DNA of 6,524 nucleotides from an uncultured Eubacteriales bacterium (GCA_902495025.1 CABUWB010000107.1:1-6524); one strand, 5' to 3'; numbered from the stretch's first letter, positions 1-5,606 are shown. Translations and numbers: made by a program. The notes: generated by a model from the sequence alone, not told the origin.

Positions 1-30
1 AAACAAAAAAGCCCTCTTGCTCAGGGCTTT
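1..30 (-). terminator. Intrinsic terminator of the small RNA
   Basis: The stem AAAGCCCT (8-15) pairs with AGGGCTTT (23-30) around a 7-nt loop. On the minus strand the stem runs into TTTTTTTGTTT, a good U-tract. On the plus strand the T-run is short, so the element is oriented to stop leftward transcription. It might weakly serve a plus-strand gene lying outside the window. Confidence 0.8.
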
Positions 31-131
31 AATGTTTACAATCCTCACAATTGTATTAGTACTTTTTACATACGTAAAATGTTATTAATGCAGTTGGCTT
101 ACAGGGGTGTTCCAGCACCCCTTGTAGGCTC
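1..131 (-). ncRNA. Unassigned small structured RNA, ~128 nt
   Basis: The minus strand carries a complete small transcription unit: a perfect promoter (138-166), a likely start at G131, and an intrinsic terminator ending in the U-run at 1-10. The predicted RNA folds into four local hairpins. SL1 (97-129) is a long imperfect stem with a GGGGUG/CACCCC core and a CUGGAA apical loop. SL2 (64-79) is UUUUAC/GUAAAA with a GUAU loop. SL3 (37-55) is UACAAU/AUUGUA exposing a UGUGAGG loop. The fourth is the terminator (8-30). No open reading frame of note is present: the only AUG I see inside is followed at once by UAA. It diverges from the lipoprotein-alr operon. The 5' end pairs locally rather than with the 3' end, which argues against 6S RNA, and the SRP RNA tetraloop/GGA motif is not seen. 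I cannot assign it to a known family. A trans-acting regulatory sRNA is the likeliest role (inference); the GAGG-bearing loop could be a target-binding site. Confidence 0.7.
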
Positions 132-137
132 ATTGTT

Positions 138-166
138 ATTATAAGCTCTATTCAGTAAAATGTCAA
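138..166 (-). promoter_or_regulatory. Consensus sigma-A promoter of the small RNA
   Basis: Read on the minus strand, TTGACA (161-166) is separated by exactly 17 bp from TATAAT (138-143). Both hexamers match the vegetative consensus perfectly. The predicted start is about G131. Such a promoter implies strong constitutive transcription leftwards, away from the lipoprotein gene. Confidence 0.9.
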
Positions 167-190
167 GCACCCTATCCTATATCCAATTTG

Positions 191-218
191 TCATAACCCT
201 AATTTTTTTTCATATATT
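191..218 (+). promoter_or_regulatory. Candidate sigma-E-like sporulation promoter
   Basis: TCATAAC (191-197) and CATATATT (211-218) are separated by 13 bp. They resemble the mother-cell sigma-E elements known from Bacillus (about KMATA at -35 and CATACANT at -10). The start would fall near 225, giving a short leader that still holds the GGAG at 229-232. An overlapping sigma-A reading (TTGTCA-17-CATATA) is poor. The assignment is by eye and is helped by sigma-E control of the homologous ydcC/gerS genes. Confidence 0.4.
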
Positions 219-237
219 AAGAAAAAACGGAGTTTAT

Positions 238-849
238 ATGAAAAGAATACTACTTTCAATTTTTATGCTTATTACGCTGTGTGGCTGCTCGGCAAAGCCA
301 AAGGAATACGCCTCTGTTCAGGATAAGCTGATGAAAATGCAGTCCTATCGCGCAGATGTGGAGATAACCTACATATCAAGCAAGGAAAAAAGTGTTTTTA
401 AGGCTGTACAGAGTGCAGCAAGCGACGGCAGATACAAAATGGTTACATATTATCCAGATAATTTCAAGGATAATGCAATTTTATTTGACGGCAAGATGAT
501 TTGGCAGTATAATCCTAATGTAGAAAAGAAAATAAGCGTAAGCGCAAGCGACAAACCCGAGCGCAGTGAGCTTATACTTTTCTCATTTATGGAAAATTAT
601 GTCAAAAGCACAGACACAACCGTATCAGCCGCAAGCATTGAAGATACGGACTGCACTGTGCTGGAGGCTGACATAGAAGGTGCAGGCAAATACATATCCT
701 CTGAAAAGCTGTGGGTAAGCAACGAGGATATGACTCCCCAAAGGCTTGTGATATACGACAGCGACAAAAACGAGCGTATCAGCGTTGTATTTACTGATTT
801 TGAATACAACCCCACATTTGAGGAAAACGAGTTTGTACCGCAGAAATAA
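238..849 (+). CDS. GerS/YdcC-like LolA-fold lipoprotein
   Basis: This is a 203-residue secreted lipoprotein. Residues 1-17 form a type II signal peptide: MKR, a hydrophobic core, then the lipobox Leu14-Cys15-Gly16-Cys17, with Cys17 the probable lipidated residue. Cys at -2 is a tolerated but uncommon lipobox variant. The mature part looks like the LolA/LolB beta fold: YRADVEITY (37-45), ILFDGKMIWQYNP (81-93), EKLWVSNEDMTPQRLVIYD (157-175) and a C-terminal FTDFEYNP...EF strand (185-199). The start at 238 is chosen because GGAG (229-232) lies 5 nt upstream and the signal peptide begins there; an in-frame ATG at 160 would add 26 residues with no ribosome binding site. alr follows after 13 nt. 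In C. difficile the gerS-alr2 operon encodes GerS, a lipoprotein needed for cortex modification through the amidase CwlD; B. subtilis has ydcC-alr. A germination role here is inferred from synteny and fold, not from a diagnostic residue. Confidence 0.82.
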   Translation: MKRILLSIFMLITLCGCSAKPKEYASVQDKLMKMQSYRADVEITYISSKEKSVFKAVQSAASDGRYKMVTYYPDNFKDNAILFDGKMIWQYNPNVEKKISVSASDKPERSELILFSFMENYVKSTDTTVSAASIEDTDCTVLEADIEGAGKYISSEKLWVSNEDMTPQRLVIYDSDKNERISVVFTDFEYNPTFEENEFVPQK

Positions 850-862
850 CGAGGTGAAAAAA

Positions 863-2020
863 ATGCTGGAATACCAGAGAATAGCTGCTGAAATTAATCT
901 TGACGCAATAGGAAACAATATAAGAGAAATTAAAAAGAGGATAGACCCTAAAACACGTCTGCTTGCAACGGTAAAGGCTGACGCCTATGGTCATGGTGCT
1001 GTTGAGGTTGCACAGGTCTGCCTGTACAACGGTGCCGACGAGCTTTCCGTTGCCACCTATGACGAGGGTATTGCACTCAGAAACAACAATATTTTTGTAC
1101 CAATACTTATACTTGGCTATACCGTTGAAAGCAGACTGGAGGACGTTGTAAGGCACGAGCTTACACAGACGGTTTTCTCATACGAGCTTGCAAAGCAGCT
1201 TTCGGACACCGCTGTAAGGCTTGGTAAAACCGCAACGGCGCACATAGGCATTGATACGGGCATGAGCCGCATAGGCTTTCTGCCATGCGAGGAAAGCCTT
1301 GATGAAATTGATAGGATTTTTGAGCTGCCAAACCTGCGCATTACAGGTGTGTTTACACACTTTTCCACAGCCGACTCTGCCGATAAGTCCTTTACAAGGC
1401 AGCAGTTTGAGCGCTTTTTATATATGACCGACGGCATTGAGACAAGGGGACACAAGGGGCTTATAAGGCACTGTGCAAACAGTGCCGCCATTATAGACCT
1501 GCCCGAAATGCAGCTTGATATGGTAAGAGCGGGAATAATAATTTACGGTATGTTCCCAAGCGGCGAGGTTGGCAGGGATATTAACCTTATGCCTGCCATG
1601 AGCATAAAAACCCATGTCAGCTATGTTAAGGAGCTGCCTGCGGGCATAGGCGTAGGCTACGGACGCACCTACTACACCGATAAGCTCACCAAAATTGCAA
1701 CCGTACCCGTAGGCTATGCGGACGGCTACTCACGCCAGCTAAGCAACAGGGCGAGAATGATTGTAAACGGCGAGTATGCCAATGTTATAGGCAATGTATG
1801 TATGGACCAGCTCATGCTTGACATTACGCATATTGACAATGTAAAAATGGGCGACGAGGTAACGGTAATGGGCGTATGCGGAGATAAAAGCGTAAGCGCC
1901 GAAGAGCTTGGTGAAATGACAGGTACAATCAATTACGAAATTGTATGTGGTATAGGCAAGCGAGTGCCAAGGGTATATATAAAAAATAATGCTGTGGTAA
2001 AAACAGTTACACTTGTATAA
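863..2020 (+). CDS. alr: Alanine racemase, PLP-dependent
   Basis: The 385-residue enzyme interconverts L- and D-alanine in the cytoplasm, supplying D-Ala for peptidoglycan. All family landmarks are present: the PLP Schiff-base lysine in VKADAYGHG (Lys38, with Tyr42 and His44), GIDTGMSRIG (129-138, Arg136), THFSTAD (165-171), HCANSAA (203-209), VRAGIIIYG (221-229, Arg222), the second catalytic base Tyr266 in GVGYGRTY, the PVGYADG segment (282-288), NVCMDQ (311-316) and TINYEI (355-360). The N-terminal TIM barrel is followed by the C-terminal beta domain, and the length is normal. ATG 863 is chosen because GAGGTGA (851-857) sits just upstream and the protein then begins with a typical RIAAEINLDAI; an in-frame ATG at 785 lies inside the preceding gene. 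Only 13 nt separate it from the lipoprotein gene, so the two are probably cotranscribed. In C. difficile the equivalent Alr2 affects the use of alanine as a co-germinant; this copy could be a housekeeping or a spore enzyme. Confidence 0.97.
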   Translation: MLEYQRIAAEINLDAIGNNIREIKKRIDPKTRLLATVKADAYGHGAVEVAQVCLYNGADELSVATYDEGIALRNNNIFVPILILGYTVESRLEDVVRHELTQTVFSYELAKQLSDTAVRLGKTATAHIGIDTGMSRIGFLPCEESLDEIDRIFELPNLRITGVFTHFSTADSADKSFTRQQFERFLYMTDGIETRGHKGLIRHCANSAAIIDLPEMQLDMVRAGIIIYGMFPSGEVGRDINLMPAMSIKTHVSYVKELPAGIGVGYGRTYYTDKLTKIATVPVGYADGYSRQLSNRARMIVNGEYANVIGNVCMDQLMLDITHIDNVKMGDEVTVMGVCGDKSVSAEELGEMTGTINYEIVCGIGKRVPRVYIKNNAVVKTVTLV

Positions 2021-2033
2021 AATTTGTAAATCT

Positions 2034-2073
2034 GCCGATAATGATTTTATAAAAATTGTTATCGGCTTTTTTT
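2034..2073 (+). terminator. Intrinsic terminator of the lipoprotein-alr operon
   Basis: GCCGATAA (2034-2041) pairs with TTATCGGC (2059-2066). The stem can continue inward through an AT-rich section to an ATA loop at 2049-2051, and it is followed by seven T (2067-2073). It starts 14 nt after the alr stop, which separates mazF from the alr transcript. Confidence 0.9.
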
Positions 2074-2165
2074 GTTATTAATACAAGAACCAAAAATCTG
2101 AATGAAAAAATTTATTTACTTTGTTTTTCTTAACGCTGCGGCTATTCGGTTTCACCTGCATACGC

Positions 2166-2194
2166 CTTACACGCTAAAAAACAATCCATATAAT
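2166..2194 (+). promoter_or_regulatory. Candidate mazF promoter
   Basis: CTTACA (2166-2171, 4 of 6 to consensus) and a perfect TATAAT (2189-2194) are 17 bp apart. They lie downstream of the alr terminator and about 83 nt ahead of the mazF start. The -10 hexamer sits inside the left arm of the 2186-2221 palindrome, and the start would fall in its loop near 2201. The -35 is weak, so this is provisional. Confidence 0.4.
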
Positions 2195-2221
2195 CTTTTG
2201 TATTAACAAAAGATTATATGG
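2186..2221 (+). repeat. Perfect 15-bp inverted repeat, possible mazF operator
   Basis: CCATATAATCTTTTG (2186-2200) is followed by a 6-nt loop TATTAA and the exact reverse complement (2207-2221). There is no T-run after it, so it is not a terminator. It overlaps the candidate mazF -10 and start site, the usual location of a dimeric repressor operator. Alternatively it is an AT-rich mRNA leader hairpin. Confidence 0.6.
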
Positions 2222-2276
2222 CACGTAAATATTTTTTCACTCTGAATTAGTTCTTATATTAGGAGGAGAGGGTAAA

Positions 2277-2666
2277 ATGAATGTAAAAAGAGGGGATATT
2301 TTTTATGCGGATTTAAGCCCCGTTATAGGCTCGGAGCAGGGCGGCATACGTCCTGTGCTTATTATACAGAATGATGTTGGCAACCGATACAGCCCAACGG
2401 TTATATGTGCCGCCATTACCTCACAGATGAATAAGGCAAAGCTGCCCACACATATTGAGCTTGACAGCAAACGCTACTGCCTTGCAAAGGACAGTGTTGT
2501 GCTGCTTGAACAAATACGCACAATAGACAAAAAGCGTTTAAGGGAAAAAACAGGGCATATTGACGAGGGTATGATGTATAAGGTTGACAGAGCTCTGCTT
2601 ATTAGTCTGGGGCTTAACAATAGCTTACATAATAACAGCAGAGAAAAAAGCGAGGTATGCGAATAA
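2277..2666 (+). CDS. mazF: MazF/EndoA family endoribonuclease toxin
   Basis: This is a 129-residue MazF/PemK (CcdB-fold) sequence-specific RNase, very close over its first ~115 residues to B. subtilis EndoA (NdoA). It opens with VKRGDIFYADLSPVIGSEQGG and keeps the catalytic Arg25 (in GIRPVLIIQND) and Thr48 (in AAITSQ), plus the conserved LLEQIRTIDKKRL segment (76-88, with Gln79). It should therefore be catalytically intact. Characterised Firmicutes homologues cut single-stranded RNA at UACAU; one such pentad occurs near the 3' end of this gene itself (2626-2630). About 13 polar residues (117-129) extend beyond the B. subtilis length. AGGAGG at 2261-2266 lies 10 nt before the ATG, a strong site for a toxin gene. 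In B. subtilis the order is ydcC-alr-ndoAI-ndoA; here the antitoxin ndoAI is missing and mazF is cut off from alr by a terminator. ispF lies downstream in convergent orientation. Confidence 0.95.
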   Translation: MNVKRGDIFYADLSPVIGSEQGGIRPVLIIQNDVGNRYSPTVICAAITSQMNKAKLPTHIELDSKRYCLAKDSVVLLEQIRTIDKKRLREKTGHIDEGMMYKVDRALLISLGLNNSLHNNSREKSEVCE

Positions 2667-2686
2667 GTATCATTTTTCGCACGTTA

Positions 2687-2714
2687 AAGGGGACAGATTA
2701 CGGTCTGTCCCCTT
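2687..2714. repeat. GGGGACAGA hairpin between convergent genes
   Basis: AAGGGGACAGA (2687-2697) pairs perfectly over 11 bp with TCTGTCCCCTT (2704-2714) across the loop TTACGG. It sits in the 63-nt gap between the mazF and ispF stop codons, where a bidirectional terminator is expected, but neither side has a real T-tract (TTAATATTT rightward, TTTAACGTG leftward). From memory, GGGGACAG palindromes recur widely in bacterial genomes as REP-like hairpins linked to TnpA-REP (Y1 family) transposases; none is encoded here. Confidence 0.6.
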
Positions 2715-2729
2715 AATATTTAATATCTA

Positions 2730-3206
2730 TTATTTTTCTACCATACACACAGCTTTGGCAGCAATACCCTCTCCGCTGCCTGTAAAACCAAGTCCCTCCT
2801 CGGTGGTAGCCTTTACATTTACGCTGTCGGGTTCTATATTAAGTGCGGCGGCAATGTTTTTCTCCATTTCGGGTATATGGGGCATCATTTTAGGACGCTG
2901 TGCCACAATAATCGAGTCAATATTTACTATTTTATATCCGTTTTCATCAAGCAGTGCGCCTACGTGCTTTAAAAGCTTTATACTGGATATGCCCTTATAC
3001 TGTGGGTCGGTATCCGGAAAATGCTGACCTATATCCCCCAGCTTGCACGCACCGAGCAGTGCGTCCATAATTGCATGTACCAATACATCTGCATCGGAAT
3101 GACCCAGCAGTCCCTTTTCATACGGTATATTTACACCGCCGAGTATCAGCTCCCTGTTTTCCGTAAGTTTATGTACATCGTATCCAAGTCCCGCTCTGAA
3201 TGACAT
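2730..3206 (-). CDS. ispF: 2-C-methyl-D-erythritol 2,4-cyclodiphosphate synthase
   Basis: The 158-residue enzyme converts 4-diphosphocytidyl-methylerythritol 2-phosphate to methylerythritol cyclodiphosphate with loss of CMP, in the MEP route to isopentenyl diphosphate. The sequence has the whole family pattern at normal length: GLGYDVH with metal ligands Asp10 and His12, LLGHSDADVLVHAIMDALLGA (33-53) with His36 and the third metal ligand His44, DIGQHFPD (58-65), AQRPK (102-106), and the C-terminal KATTEEGLGFTGSGEGIAA (132-150) that binds the CDP group of the neighbouring subunit. Family members are homotrimers. AGGAGG on the minus strand (3214-3219) lies 7 nt before the ATG and fixes the start. 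Its usual partner ispD is not next to it; the gene stands alone, convergent with mazF and divergent from the ABC exporter. Confidence 0.97.
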   Translation of the reverse strand: MSFRAGLGYDVHKLTENRELILGGVNIPYEKGLLGHSDADVLVHAIMDALLGACKLGDIGQHFPDTDPQYKGISSIKLLKHVGALLDENGYKIVNIDSIIVAQRPKMMPHIPEMEKNIAAALNIEPDSVNVKATTEEGLGFTGSGEGIAAKAVCMVEK

Positions 3207-3240
3207 ATTAATTCCTCCTTACAAGCATATGTTTTTACTA

Positions 3241-3249
3241 ATTATAACA
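3241..3249 (-). promoter_or_regulatory. Extended -10 promoter for ispF
   Basis: On the minus strand TGTTATAAT gives a perfect TATAAT (3241-3246) preceded by the TGn extension. No good TTGACA lies 16-18 bp upstream, which is acceptable for an extended -10 promoter. The start would be near 3234, leaving a leader of about 28 nt with the AGGAGG site. Confidence 0.55.
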
Positions 3250-3269
3250 TAAAGCCCTGCAAAAAACTA

Positions 3270-3298
3270 TACACACATTTGCAAAAATATGTTACAAT
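3270..3298 (+). promoter_or_regulatory. Candidate promoter for the ABC exporter
   Basis: TACACA (3270-3275, 4 of 6) and TACAAT (3293-3298, 5 of 6) are 17 bp apart, with a TGn extension (TGT, 3290-3292) before the -10. The start would fall near 3305, about 35 nt ahead of the exporter ATG. It is back to back with the ispF promoter. Confidence 0.5.
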
Positions 3299-3339
3299 TA
3301 ACCTGATACGCAAAAAAATTACCGAAAGGATAAATTACC

Positions 3340-5106
3340 ATGGCTAAACGTGAAAAAGGCTTTGACACGCACACAATGCCGACGTCAGTGCTTTTAAAAA
3401 ATTTTCTGCCTTATTACAAAAGGCATATAGGCGTTATGCTTTTTGACCTTGCCTGTGCAGGCTTCACCTCCATTGGCGAGCTGGTGCTGCCGCTTATTGT
3501 AAGGGGCATTACGGGCAGGGCGCAGCAGGGCATACTTACTGCGGACTTTATAATAAAGGTAGGCATAATATACATTATTTTAAGGCTGCTGGACACCTCG
3601 GCACAGTATTTTATGAACAACAGGGGACACGTTATGGGTGCCGCCATTGAAACGGATATGCGGCACGATTTATTTGCACATCTGCAGCGGCTCAGCTTTC
3701 GTTTTTATGATGAAACCAAAATCGGGCAGATTATGGCAAGGCTTACAAGCGACTTATTCGATATAACGGAATTTTCGCACCACTGCCCCGAGGAATTTTT
3801 TATTGCAGGGCTTAAAATAACCATAGCCTTTGTAATACTTATAAACATAAACATACCGCTTACACTGCTTATGTTTGCACAGATACCGCTGATGATTATA
3901 TGCACAATATATTTCAGACGGCGAATGCGAAAGGCATTTAAAATGTCACGTCACCAGATTGGTGAGATAAATTCAGGTGTTGAGGACAGTCTGCTTGGCA
4001 TAAGGGTAGTAAAGAGCTTTGCCAATGAGGACGTTGAAAGCGCCAAATTTGAGCAGGGCAATACCGATTTTTACGCCATTAAAAAGCTGCAGTACCGCTA
4101 TATGGCAGGCTTTCACACAGTAGTAAGGCTATTTGACTCCTTTATGTATATAAGCGTGGTTATTGCAGGCGGCTTTCTTATAATTAAAGGCAGAATGTCC
4201 GCAGGTGACCTCACCGCCTTTGTGCTTTACGCAAACACACTTTTGCAGACTATAAAGCGTATTGTTGAGTTTGCCGAGCAGTTTCAGAGGGGAATGACGG
4301 GTATTGAGCGCTTTTTGGAAATTATGGACGTAAAAGAGGACATAACCGACAGTGAAGATGCCGTTGAGATAAGCTCGGTTAAGGGCGAGGTTAAGTTTGA
4401 CAACGTAACCTTTAAATACCATGACAACAAGGATAATGTGCTTGAAAATATCAACCTTGACATCAAGGCAGGTGAAAATGTTGCCTTTGTAGGTCCGTCG
4501 GGCGGCGGCAAAACCACACTTTGCTCACTTATACCACGTTTTTATGACGTTACGGCTGGCAAAATTACTCTTGACGGAATAGACGTAAGGGATATTAAGC
4601 TGCAGTCGCTGCGCAGTAACATAGGTGTTGTTCAGCAGGACGTGTACCTGTTTTCGGGTACTGTTTATGAAAATATTGAATACGGCAGACCCGGTGCCAC
4701 AAAAGAGGAAATAATACAGGCTGCAAAAGAGGCAGGCGCTCACGAATTTATTACCGCCCTTCCAAACGGCTATGACTCCTACGTAGGCGAGAGGGGTGTT
4801 AAGCTGTCGGGCGGACAAAAGCAGAGGATAAGCATTGCAAGGGTATTTCTTAAAAATCCGCCTGTGCTTATACTTGACGAGGCCACCTCAGCACTTGATA
4901 ACGAGAGCGAAATGCTTGTGCAGAAATCACTTGAAAGGCTTGCAAAGGGCAGAACAACACTTACCGTTGCCCATAGGCTTACCACCGTAAAAAATGCCGA
5001 TTATATAATTGTGCTTACCGATGAGGGTATTGCTGAAACAGGCAGCCATGCCGAGCTTATTGAAAAAGGCGGCATATATGCAGGGCTTTATGGTATGTAT
5101 TCATAA
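3340..5106 (+). CDS. ABC exporter, fused permease and ATPase
   Basis: This 588-residue half-transporter has a type I exporter membrane domain followed by an ATPase domain. Hydrophobic spans lie near 30-53, 69-85, 153-174, 176-191, 266-284 and 288-305. The cytoplasmic coupling region includes FYDETKIGQIMARLTSDLFDI (122-142). The ATPase domain (about 352-588) is complete: Walker A GPSGGGKTT (385-393, Lys391), Q-loop VVQQD (430-434), ERGVKLSGGQ with signature LSGGQ at 489-493, Walker B LILDE (510-514) with catalytic Glu514, SALD (517-520) and switch His545 in VAHRL. It should be active, most simply as a homodimer since no second half-transporter is adjacent. AAAGGA (3325-3330) lies 9 nt before the ATG. 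Substrate cannot be read from sequence: lipid, drug or peptide export are all possible. There is no peptidase domain and no precursor peptide nearby, which argues against a bacteriocin exporter. No convincing terminator follows directly; the hairpin elements downstream may serve. Confidence 0.95.
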   Translation: MAKREKGFDTHTMPTSVLLKNFLPYYKRHIGVMLFDLACAGFTSIGELVLPLIVRGITGRAQQGILTADFIIKVGIIYIILRLLDTSAQYFMNNRGHVMGAAIETDMRHDLFAHLQRLSFRFYDETKIGQIMARLTSDLFDITEFSHHCPEEFFIAGLKITIAFVILININIPLTLLMFAQIPLMIICTIYFRRRMRKAFKMSRHQIGEINSGVEDSLLGIRVVKSFANEDVESAKFEQGNTDFYAIKKLQYRYMAGFHTVVRLFDSFMYISVVIAGGFLIIKGRMSAGDLTAFVLYANTLLQTIKRIVEFAEQFQRGMTGIERFLEIMDVKEDITDSEDAVEISSVKGEVKFDNVTFKYHDNKDNVLENINLDIKAGENVAFVGPSGGGKTTLCSLIPRFYDVTAGKITLDGIDVRDIKLQSLRSNIGVVQQDVYLFSGTVYENIEYGRPGATKEEIIQAAKEAGAHEFITALPNGYDSYVGERGVKLSGGQKQRISIARVFLKNPPVLILDEATSALDNESEMLVQKSLERLAKGRTTLTVAHRLTTVKNADYIIVLTDEGIAETGSHAELIEKGGIYAGLYGMYS

Positions 5107-5211
5107 AATTTATGATAAAAAATAGGACTTACACATTTTACTAAAATAAATTATTGTTTATCAGCAACATAAACCAACATAACATTAAAACCAATAGCGT
5201 ATGGATTTACC

Positions 5212-5287
5212 GTAGGGGCGGCAATCTGCCGCCCGTCAACCATTACAACATATTCAACATTCGGGCGGATATGGAATCCGCCCCTAC
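5212..5287. repeat. Modular inverted-repeat element, copy 1 (76 nt)
   Basis: The ends GTAGGGGCGG (5212-5221) and CCGCCCCTAC (5278-5287) are perfect 10-bp terminal inverted repeats. Inside, each end forms its own hairpin: GGGCGGCA/TGCCGCCC with an ATC loop (5216-5234), and GGGCGGAT/ATCCGCCC with a 5-nt loop (5263-5283). They are joined by about 28 nt of AT-rich sequence. GC-rich arms in an AT-rich gap and a second related copy nearby point to a MITE- or REP-like mobile repeat. No coding capacity and no clear target-site duplication are visible. Confidence 0.75.
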
Positions 5288-5396
5288 AAGTTAATTGCAA
5301 CGTTAATTGATTTTTTTCAAATTTGTCTTGTACGCAAGGTATTCAAACAAACCAACATCTAATTTATATGCAATGCAACAATGCTATTATGTGTTA

Positions 5397-5518
5397 CGTA
5401 GGGGCTGGTCGTATTGCCTTGCAATACTGCTCGCCTATGCAACCTGAGGCGGATTCCATATCCGCCCTAATTTTAGCAAATTATCATTGCTAACGGGCGG
5501 CAGATTGCAGCCCCTACG
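5397..5518. repeat. Modular inverted-repeat element, copy 2 (122 nt)
   Basis: CGTAGGGGCTG (5397-5407) and CAGCCCCTACG (5508-5518) form perfect 11-bp terminal inverted repeats. Internal hairpins are GTATTGC/GCAATAC (5411-5427), GGCGGAT/ATCCGCC (5448-5466) and TTAGCAA/TTGCTAA (5473-5493). Compared with copy 1 in reverse complement, 5493-5518 matches 5211-5236 at 25 of 26 positions and 5447-5467 matches 5263-5283 at 20 of 21. The shared modules keep their relative order, while copy 2 carries extra material at its left end (about 5408-5446). It is thus an inverted, longer relative of copy 1. Confidence 0.75.
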
Positions 5519-5567
5519 ATTGAAATGTTGAGGTGTTAATTTACACCGCTAAACATTAATTTATATC

Positions 5568-5606
5568 AAAAAAACAGGGCTGTTGCATTAATTCTGCAAC
5601 AGCCCT
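5568..5606 (-). terminator. Intrinsic terminator of murI
   Basis: AGGGCTGTTGCA (5576-5587) pairs perfectly over 12 bp with TGCAACAGCCCT (5595-5606) around a 7-nt loop. On the minus strand it is followed by G and seven T (5574-5568). It begins 8 nt after the murI stop codon. Confidence 0.93.

Noticed and set aside
97..129. Hairpin considered as a plus-strand riboswitch or attenuator leader for the lipoprotein gene
   Set aside because: No plus-strand promoter is seen before it, while the minus strand has a perfect promoter placing it as the 5' hairpin of a small RNA ending in a minus-oriented terminator.
160..237. Longer N-terminus for the lipoprotein, starting at ATG 160
   Set aside because: It has no ribosome binding site, would put 26 residues before an evident signal peptide, and overlaps the small-RNA promoter and the candidate sigma-E-like promoter. 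ATG 238 has GGAG 5 nt upstream.
785..862. Longer N-terminus for alanine racemase, starting at ATG 785
   Set aside because: The extra residues lie inside the lipoprotein gene in another frame and have no family counterpart. ATG 863 follows GAGGTGA and fits the usual Alr start.
2102..2206. 34-residue reading frame in the alr-mazF gap, considered as a tiny antitoxin or leader peptide
   Set aside because: No ribosome binding site precedes its ATG, it is far shorter than EndoAI-type antitoxins and does not resemble a ribbon-helix-helix protein, and its end is made of the palindrome's left arm and loop.
2584..3027. 147-residue plus-strand frame overlapping mazF and ispF
   Set aside because: It begins inside mazF, runs through the GGGGACAGA hairpin, and most of it is the reverse strand of ispF. 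It has no ribosome binding site and no recognisable motif.
3340..5106. ABC exporter considered as a bacteriocin or peptide processing exporter
   Set aside because: It has no N-terminal C39 peptidase domain, and no small precursor-peptide or modification gene occurs nearby.
5101..5115. TCATAAA-A-TTTATGA palindrome at the exporter stop codon, considered as a terminator
   Set aside because: It has a 1-nt loop that cannot form a normal hairpin, a pure A/T-rich stem and no T-tract.
5212..5518. Repeats considered as a CRISPR array
   Set aside because: There are only two unequal copies in inverted orientation with internal hairpins; no regularly spaced direct repeats or spacers, and no cas genes.
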